From an uncultured Campylobacter sp. (GTDB lineage: Bacteria; Campylobacterota; Campylobacteria; Campylobacterales; Campylobacteraceae): 9,651 nt of DNA. The notes below the pieces were generated by a model, which worked only from the letters and a program-made list of their open reading frames with translations, was not told the DNA's origin and searched no databases. The number at the start of each line of letters is the position of its first letter. The stretch's first letter is position 1. The translations under genes were made by a program, and so were the position numbers. Where the stretch lies: contig NZ_CALKTS010000350.1 of NCBI RefSeq assembly GCF_937997595.1, forward strand, positions 1 through 9,651, given 5' to 3'. This document shows, in pieces, positions 1 through 4,787 of the stretch.

Positions 1-54
1 AGAGCCGATATGCTTTTGGATATGATCGAGCGCTTCGGGTTTTTGGCGGAATAA
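1..54 (+). CDS. C-terminal end of an unidentified protein (partial)
   Basis: The first base opens a reading frame of 17 codons ending in TAA at 52-54, with a C-terminus reading ADMLLDMIERFGFLAE. The mix of hydrophobic and acidic residues looks like a natural amphipathic helix, and the next gene begins about 70 bases later on the same strand, so this is probably the tail of an upstream gene. Too little is present to name a family, and a chance open frame of this length cannot be excluded. Confidence 0.4.
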   Translation, partial: RADMLLDMIERFGFLAE

Positions 55-122
55 AACGGCTCGCGATATGCGGCGGCGCAATAAGCGTCACGGCGGCGAT
101 AGAATTTTAAGATCGAAGCGAA

Positions 123-478
123 ATGCCGAAATATTCATTTGAAACCATAGAGCAAATGCTGCTAAAATGCGTAGCCGAGGGCGGCGAGCCCGAGCCTAGC
201 TTTTGCTTGTATGCTTCGAGACTAACGCCCCATCGCGCAAGTTTATAGGCGAGCCAGAGCTTGGCTTTCGCCTGCACGGCGCGCAATACTTGATCATCAC
301 CTATGCGGATCGCTGCTCATTTCAAAGATACGCGGACGAGACGGGTGCAAACGCGAGTGGCGAGTGGTATTTCGTCACGCTGCGGGAACTCTACGCCGCG
401 CTGCAGATAGACGGACGCTCACTAGAAGAGCTTTGGAGCGAGGCGGATGATTTTTACTGCTTTGATTTCGAGCTATGA
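123..478 (+). pseudogene. Small hypothetical protein gene interrupted by a frameshift
   Basis: An ATG at 123 opens a frame beginning MPKYSFETIEQMLLKCVAEG that stops at TAG 246-248. A second frame, two bases on, is open from 200 to the TGA at 476-478 and contains protein-like text such as APSRKFIGEPELGFRLHG, YLIITYADRCSFQRY and LRELYAALQIDGRSLEELW. The two frames overlap only between 200 and 245. One extra base near 212-213 would join them as FCLY-x-FETNAPSRKF and give a soluble, acidic protein of about 118 residues. The second half alone could only start at a TTG at 203 with no Shine-Dalgarno, so I read this as one gene broken by a one-base deletion or a sequencing error. I do not recognise the family; the size and acidity would suit a small cytosolic accessory or immunity-type protein, but nothing visible proves that. 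The start at 123 has only a weak ribosome site. Confidence 0.5.
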
Positions 479-720
479 GGTCTCGAAATTTCATGCGGCG
501 ATGCGGCAAGCGCACGCGGTGCAGTTCATAAGCGTGGCAATACCGATACGCGGCGCACAAACAAAGGCGCGGACGAATTTGAACGAAATAAAATTTAAAA
601 GGACGCAAGGCAGGCTCCGCTTGGGATTGCGTCGCTAAAGCGTGCGACGCGAACGGCAAATTTAGTGCCGCAAAGTGCCCGAGCCGCTAACGATAAAATT
701 TTAAAACGGGGGCAAATTTA
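479..720 (+). other. Gene-free spacer with two mutually exclusive hairpins
   Basis: No convincing gene lies here; the ATG-initiated frame at 447-638 has no ribosome site and reads as arginine-rich noise. Two inverted repeats share bases: GACGCAA 602-608 with TTGCGTC 627-633, and GCGTCGC 629-635 with GCGACGC 644-650 (8-base loop). Only one of them can form at a time. No T run follows either, so neither is a standard terminator. They lie about 70 bases before the membrane protein gene at 721. Confidence 0.4.
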
Positions 721-1440
721 ATGAACAATTTTAACGATGAGCCGCAAAGGTCGCAGAAGCCTGAGCAAAACGGCGCCGAGCACCGAAATCCACCGCAATT
801 TGGCAATAAACCCCTCATCGTCAAAGACTACAATATAATAGTATTCTTTATTTACAACCTATTCTTCGCTCCCTTGGCGGTACCGGTGTTTCTGTATATA
901 GGGGATATTTTTCCATACTATACGCCGTTTATTTTCGTAGCATTCGCCGTCATATCGTATCTAAACAGCGCCCATACGCGCCTTGTGCATTTGACGAACA
1001 GGAGTATCAACTACGTAAATAAAGGCAAAATCACAAAATCCATAAAATTTGATGAAATATCGCTCATAAAGCTCACCGCCACGCCGCTATTCGGACATAT
1101 CGTGCCCGCTAGAAATTCCATCGGCATTGTGTTTTCGTTTATCGTGATAGCCGTCGCGTTTGCCGGATTTTTACAGAGCTTTAGAGGATTTATAATTTTT
1201 ATTATGAGCCTGACGACATTGGTTTTGCCGTTTTTCATCGCCAAACTGATTTTTTCAAAGATCACGGAGGGGAAATTTAGCTTTCGTGCGATCGATACTT
1301 TGATCATCTATGACGGCAAGGGCGAATTTATCAGTTTTATGATGAGCGAAACGGACTCTGAAAGGGTTTGCTATTATCTCTTAAATTATCGACATATTAG
1401 CCCGTCAAAATTTCAAAAGCAGTTTGTGATATTTCAATAA
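721..1440 (+). CDS. Four-helix integral membrane protein of unknown function
   Basis: I do not recognise this 239-aa protein. After a polar, Gln/Pro/Asn-rich N-terminus (about residues 1-36) come two hydrophobic segments (about 39-61 and 66-84), a polar stretch (about 85-133, including NRSINYVNKGKITKSIKFDE), two more hydrophobic segments (about 134-153 and 156-178), and a polar C-terminal part (about 179-239). The two helix pairs separated by a short, strand-rich polar section recall small bacterial inner-membrane proteins with PH-like or DUF-type folds, but that is only a resemblance in layout. No catalytic motif, metal site or export signal is visible. The ATG at 721 has a G-rich ribosome site, CGGGGG at 708-713 by eye, about 8 bases upstream. 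The gene stands alone: a spacer with hairpins lies on each side and the next gene downstream faces it. Its base composition is more AT-rich than the receptor and protease genes, as is usual for membrane proteins. Confidence 0.8.
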   Translation: MNNFNDEPQRSQKPEQNGAEHRNPPQFGNKPLIVKDYNIIVFFIYNLFFAPLAVPVFLYIGDIFPYYTPFIFVAFAVISYLNSAHTRLVHLTNRSINYVNKGKITKSIKFDEISLIKLTATPLFGHIVPARNSIGIVFSFIVIAVAFAGFLQSFRGFIIFIMSLTTLVLPFFIAKLIFSKITEGKFSFRAIDTLIIYDGKGEFISFMMSETDSERVCYYLLNYRHISPSKFQKQFVIFQ

Positions 1441-1495
1441 AGGAGCCAATTAAGCGATATCGGCGTTAAAATTTAAAAAGCCGTTTCGGCTCCTT
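1440..1495 (+). terminator. Possible terminator after the membrane protein gene
   Basis: Right at the stop codon, AAGGAGCC (1440-1447) is repeated in inverted form as GGCTCCTT (1488-1495). Inside the second arm sits a tight hairpin, AGCCG-TTT-CGGCT (1479-1491), so two alternative folds are possible. The following CTTAAATT is not a true T run, so this is a weak candidate rather than a standard intrinsic terminator. Confidence 0.35.
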
Positions 1496-1685
1496 AAATT
1501 GGTTGCAACTTAAATTTGGACGCAAATTTAATAATTTCGCGTGCGTTAAAATTTTGCGGCACATATGTTAAATCATACGATGCGCACACTAAAATTTTAC
1601 AGCGAGCGATGCGGAATTTTAAGGAGCGCGACGTGAAATTTGAAATTTCACAAAATGCCGTAAATTTCAGAAAATTTCACAAAAT
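1496..1685. other. AAATTT-saturated spacer with a 19-bp palindrome
   Basis: This stretch lies between convergent genes and consists largely of AAATTT and AAAATTTT words. It holds a perfect odd palindrome, GTGAAATTTGAAATTTCAC, at 1633-1651, and a 14-base direct repeat, AAATTTCACAAAAT, at 1643-1656 and 1672-1685. An open frame from a TTG at 1516 to 1725 is not supported by a ribosome site, and its last part runs through the terminator hairpin of the receptor gene, so I do not call a gene. Confidence 0.4.
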
Positions 1686-1720
1686 TTTGCGGAGCCGCGA
1701 AATTTTAAAAGCTCCGCAAA
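1686..1720 (-). terminator. Intrinsic terminator of the TonB receptor gene
   Basis: A perfect 10-bp inverted repeat, TTTGCGGAGC (1686-1695) and GCTCCGCAAA (1711-1720), with a 15-base loop begins 11 bases past the receptor's stop codon. Read on the minus strand the stem is followed by AATTTTGTG, a short T-containing tail. On the plus strand it is followed by TTTAGC, so it may also stop transcripts arriving from the membrane protein gene. Confidence 0.6.
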
Positions 1721-1731
1721 TTTAGCTTACG

Positions 1732-4458
1732 CTACCACCGAATGCCCGCTTCCAGCCAAAACTGCCTGCCCGCCTCATAGACCAGATCGAGCGAGATGTC
1801 GCTGCTGAGTCTTGCTTTGTTGCGCTTATTTAGGACGTTGTAGATATCTAAATTCGTAAAAAATTCCACCTCGCCCGCCATCTTTTTAGCGTATCCGATG
1901 CGCGTATCCCAGCTGTAGCTTTTGCCGAGATTTACCTTTTCGTATTTATCGTATCTGGCAGGATACTTGCCCGCAGGCGTCTTGCCCGTGCGGGCGATCG
2001 CTTCTTGCGAGCCTTTAAACGAGAGGAAGTTATTTACGCTGATGCCGTAGCTTGGAATTTTAGTGATAATATTTAGGCTCGCCGTCCAGGGTCTAGCATA
2101 GTCCTGCGCCGGAAGCTCCGATAACCTCATCAACTTCCCGTCGTATTCGACGATCTTTTCATCTTCAAGCGTTTCTCTATCAAGCTTCTCATCGTAGATG
2201 GTGTTATTGGTCTTCATCCTGATATGCTCAAAGCCCAGCTCAAAGCCGTTTAGCGTGCCGAAAGCCTCATAATCATCGATCGTCTTAACGCCGAAAGTTA
2301 AAATTTTATTCTCGCTTCTGCCGTCATTAGTAAAGGTTTGATAATTGTTTTGGTAGTTCGGATCCGGTGCTAGACCTAGATCTCTTCGCGTAGATTTGAT
2401 GATCTGATCCCTGCCCTTGCGGCTTACATATTTGCCGAAAAACTCGAAATTCCCAAGCTTTTGCTTTGCCCCGAATACCAGCTCATCCTCATAAGGCACC
2501 CTTAGCTCGTTAAATTTCGTTAGAGACGGGTCTTTTGGCAGTTGCGTCCAGTTTTGCGTATAGGCATTGCGTGGGCGCGTGTAGGTAGTGGCAAGTCCCT
2601 CTCGACCCTCTCTTAATTTGTAGGTAAAGAGATTGCGTCCGTAGTAGCGGTTTGCACCGAAGCTAAGAATCGAATCGCCATCGCCGAAAATATCGTAGTA
2701 GCTGTTAAATCTCGGCGCCGCAGTCGTTTGCTTCATATAATCGTCCCTATTTAATCTTACGCCCGGTCGCAAGGTAAGATCACCGATTTTTATCTCATCC
2801 TCTAGATAAACCGCCAAGCTCTTCATATCCACCTTGGTATTGCCCTTGTAATAGCTTTTCTGCGTAAAAAACTGACCGCTTCTACCGAGCCTCGCAAAAG
2901 AATCGTCTATAGAGCAGAGTTCATCATTCGGATCGCAAGCATTTACGCCCGCAGGTAGCGGTGCTATTCCGCTGGCGGTCATAAATTCTTTTCTTACATT
3001 AAATTTAGCCTCTTGCTTTTTAAACTCAAAGCCCGTGATAAATCTATGCTTGCTGCCGCCAAGATCAAATTCGTTAAACTCCAGATCCGCGTTGTATGAA
3101 AAGCTCTTTTGAGTCTGATCGAGATCCCCATAACCGCCCTCCATTGCCGTAGCAGATAAAAATTTACTGCCCCAATTCTTTACGTTTGAGTATTGCCAAG
3201 CCCTATAATATTCATTCTCGGCATCACGCGAACTCTCCAGCTTGCTGTAGGATAAAATTTGATTAAACCTAGCGAAATCGCCATCGTAGTCGGTTTTAAG
3301 CGCTAAATTTAAACCGCCCGATTTCATATCGGCGTAGGAGTCCTTGATATGGTCGTTAAACATCTTGCTTCGCTCGGGCGCGTAGGTTACGCTAGGCGTG
3401 ATAGTTAGGCGGTCGCTTGCATACCAAAGCGCCTTTAGGAAGTAGTTGTCAATATTTCGCCTCTGAACTCGCTCGGTGATGGTCGTATCTGCGTTGTATC
3501 TTCTGTCGTAGGCCTTGAGCGGAATTTTACTTCTAGTGTTGGTGTAGCCGAACATCAAACCCAGATCCTCGGTAACGGTGCCCTCTAAATTTAATCTCGT
3601 GATCCACTTATCGAATCTCGGCTGATTTAGCGGCGTAGCGGAGTTTTTAAAATTTTGCTCATCGCCGTAGATATGGTATCTAGTCCAGCTATCCTCGGTA
3701 TGCTGCATCGAAAACTTGCCGTGAAAACCCGCGCGCGGATCTCGCGTCTTAGCCTCCACCACGCCGCCGGTAAATCCGCCGTATTTGGCGGAGACGCCGC
3801 TATCGTGCACCTCAACGCTCCGTAAAAAATCGCTATCGATCGCCATACCTTGCGAGACGGAATTCATCGTATCAAACGCCGAAAAGCGCGTAGGATTGCC
3901 GCCAGGGTTTCTAGCGGGATCGAGATCGTTATTCATATTCGCGCCGTCAAGCATAAAGTTATTTTGCCAATACTTCGCGCCGTTAATGCTTATGTTTGCG
4001 GGGCTGATCTCGCCGAGCGTCGTGCTCTGGCGATTTGTGGAGCTGAATTGCACGTTTGGATTGGTGCGCAAAAGCTGCACGAAGTCGCCGTTGCCGCTAG
4101 GCATTGACTCGATCATCGTTCTGCTTATCTTTTGCGTACCGCCGTAGCTATCGCCGACGCTCGTAAGGCTCGAGTCGATGTTGCCGACGACGACTATTTC
4201 GGGAAATTTATAACTATTTATCGCAGAAGCGGAGCTCTGCGCGCCTGGGTTTTCTTTAGTAGAAACACTCCTGGTTGCGTTATTTTCAGACGAATTCTGC
4301 GCGACGCTTAGACTGCAAAGGCACGCCGCGACTATTAAGGAGCGTGCAAGCCCCCCCCCGCAGCGATTTTGAGTAAATTCCTCGCCTTTTACGGAAGCGG
4401 AATAATTGCGGCCTGCGCCGCTTTTACATGGCTTACAGGCCCAAAAACCGACAATCAT
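1732..4458 (-). CDS. TonB-dependent outer-membrane receptor, phase-variable
   Basis: This 908-aa protein has the layout of a TonB-dependent transporter, which imports an iron-bearing or other large ligand across the outer membrane using TonB/ExbB/ExbD energy. A signal-peptide core (LIVAACLCSLSVA, residues about 41-53) is followed by a linker, a TonB-box-like segment (PEIVVVG, about 86-92), a plug domain (about 95-240, with NISINGAKYWQNNFMLDGA), and a long beta-barrel rich in alternating aromatic residues that ends in FWLEAGIRW. Cys at about 508 and 515 may form a disulfide in an outer loop. The start is fixed by AAGGAG five bases before the ATG. Between that start and the signal core lies a nine-G tract (residues 34-36, GGG). 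With eight or ten G the frame meets TAA after about 6 codons or TGA after about 22 codons beyond the tract, and no usable in-frame start follows until about residue 115, so the tract is an ON/OFF switch and this copy is ON. The unusually long N-terminal region before the hydrophobic core carries a CxxC (ACKPCK). The ligand is unknown. The neighbouring M16 protease suggests a protein ligand such as ferredoxin or a host iron protein; a siderophore remains possible. Confidence 0.93.
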   Translation of the reverse strand: MIVGFWACKPCKSGAGRNYSASVKGEEFTQNRCGGGLARSLIVAACLCSLSVAQNSSENNATRSVSTKENPGAQSSASAINSYKFPEIVVVGNIDSSLTSVGDSYGGTQKISRTMIESMPSGNGDFVQLLRTNPNVQFSSTNRQSTTLGEISPANISINGAKYWQNNFMLDGANMNNDLDPARNPGGNPTRFSAFDTMNSVSQGMAIDSDFLRSVEVHDSGVSAKYGGFTGGVVEAKTRDPRAGFHGKFSMQHTEDSWTRYHIYGDEQNFKNSATPLNQPRFDKWITRLNLEGTVTEDLGLMFGYTNTRSKIPLKAYDRRYNADTTITERVQRRNIDNYFLKALWYASDRLTITPSVTYAPERSKMFNDHIKDSYADMKSGGLNLALKTDYDGDFARFNQILSYSKLESSRDAENEYYRAWQYSNVKNWGSKFLSATAMEGGYGDLDQTQKSFSYNADLEFNEFDLGGSKHRFITGFEFKKQEAKFNVRKEFMTASGIAPLPAGVNACDPNDELCSIDDSFARLGRSGQFFTQKSYYKGNTKVDMKSLAVYLEDEIKIGDLTLRPGVRLNRDDYMKQTTAAPRFNSYYDIFGDGDSILSFGANRYYGRNLFTYKLREGREGLATTYTRPRNAYTQNWTQLPKDPSLTKFNELRVPYEDELVFGAKQKLGNFEFFGKYVSRKGRDQIIKSTRRDLGLAPDPNYQNNYQTFTNDGRSENKILTFGVKTIDDYEAFGTLNGFELGFEHIRMKTNNTIYDEKLDRETLEDEKIVEYDGKLMRLSELPAQDYARPWTASLNIITKIPSYGISVNNFLSFKGSQEAIARTGKTPAGKYPARYDKYEKVNLGKSYSWDTRIGYAKKMAGEVEFFTNLDIYNVLNKRNKARLSSDISLDLVYEAGRQFWLEAGIRW
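4351..4359 (-). repeat. Poly-G (9) phase-variation tract in the receptor gene
   Basis: Nine consecutive C on the plus strand are nine G in the coding strand and encode three glycines just before the signal-peptide core. Homopolymeric G tracts of about 8-12 bases are the standard slipped-strand switches of Campylobacter surface genes. I checked the neighbouring registers by hand: one base less stops at TAA shortly after the tract and one base more stops at TGA, so every single-base slip from this length truncates the protein. It is the only such tract seen in the window. Confidence 0.88.
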
Positions 4459-4463
4459 CTTTT

Positions 4464-4469
4464 CTCCTT
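4464..4469 (-). promoter_or_regulatory. Shine-Dalgarno of the receptor gene
   Basis: AAGGAG on the minus strand, five bases before the ATG at 4458. It decides the start: translation begins upstream of the G tract, so tract length controls the frame of everything after it. Confidence 0.85.
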
Positions 4470-4532
4470 TTTTGAAAATAAAAATTAAGACTTAGGAAAT
4501 TTAGCCAATAATATTTTAAATTTCAATTAAAG

Positions 4533-4547
4533 TGATAACAATTATAC
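4533..4547 (-). promoter_or_regulatory. Fur-box-like operator over the receptor promoter
   Basis: The plus strand reads TGATAAC-A-ATTATAC, which matches the 7-1-7 Fur dyad TGATAAT-N-ATTATCA at 11 of 14 defined positions. Its right half, read on the minus strand, contains the -10 box TATAAT. An iron-loaded Fur protein bound here would block RNA polymerase, so the receptor gene should be derepressed in low iron. No comparable site was seen before the protease gene. This was matched by eye, not by a scored matrix. Confidence 0.55.
4541..4546 (-). promoter_or_regulatory. Promoter -10 box of the receptor gene
   Basis: TATAAT on the minus strand, 82 bases before the start codon, in an AT-rich stretch and without an obvious -35 box, as is common for Epsilonproteobacteria. 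Transcription would begin near 4533-4535 and give a leader of about 75 bases. It sits within the Fur-like dyad. Confidence 0.6.
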
Positions 4548-4693
4548 GACTTATGCAATCAATAGAAAAAATGTAACAAAATAGCGATATATCGGCGAGA
4601 TAAATCTATTTCAAAATAAAATTTATCTAAAATCTATGCACGGTACAGATGGGCTTAATTGAGTTTTATTCTTGGGTATATTTTTAAAGTACG
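4548..4693. other. Spacer between protease terminator and receptor promoter
   Basis: No gene is seen. The stretch holds a 10-bp palindrome CGATATATCG (4585-4594) and an AT-rich inverted repeat AGATAAAT / ATTTATCT (4598-4605, 4621-4628, 15-base loop). Both lie just upstream of the receptor promoter, where an additional regulator could bind, or they may simply be part of the protease gene's 3' region. Confidence 0.35.
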
Positions 4694-4739
4694 TAAATTT
4701 GCGGCGCCAAAATTTACCGTGCAAGCGCCGTTAAATTTA
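4694..4739 (-). terminator. Probable terminator of the M16 protease gene
   Basis: TAAATTTGCGGCGC (4694-4707) pairs with GCGCCGTTAAATTTA (4725-4739) with one bulged base and a 17-base loop, about 50 bases past the protease stop codon. The GC core with AT flanks fits an intrinsic terminator able to work in both directions, though the tail is interrupted. If real, it separates the protease and receptor transcripts. Confidence 0.5.
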
Positions 4740-4787
4740 AACGCGACTAGTAAATTTAACGAGCAAAATTTAGATGCGCCTAGCCTG

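Noticed and set aside
447..638. Plus-strand open frame of 63 codons
   Set aside because: Overlaps the end of the 123-478 gene in another frame, has no ribosome site, and runs through a hairpin region.
375..659. Minus-strand open frame of 94 codons
   Set aside because: Lies opposite the 123-478 gene and a spacer, has no ribosome site, and its arginine/histidine-rich text looks like antisense noise.
1011..1307. Minus-strand open frame inside the membrane protein gene
   Set aside because: Antisense shadow of 721-1440, whose frame is clearly the coding one.
1516..1725. Plus-strand open frame of 69 codons from a TTG
   Set aside because: No ribosome site, built from AAATTT repeats, and it runs through the receptor terminator hairpin.
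3785..4147. Plus-strand open frames opposite the receptor plug domain (also 3850-4107 and minus 3627-3815)
   Set aside because: All lie within the receptor gene in other frames; the receptor reading is continuous and domain-complete.
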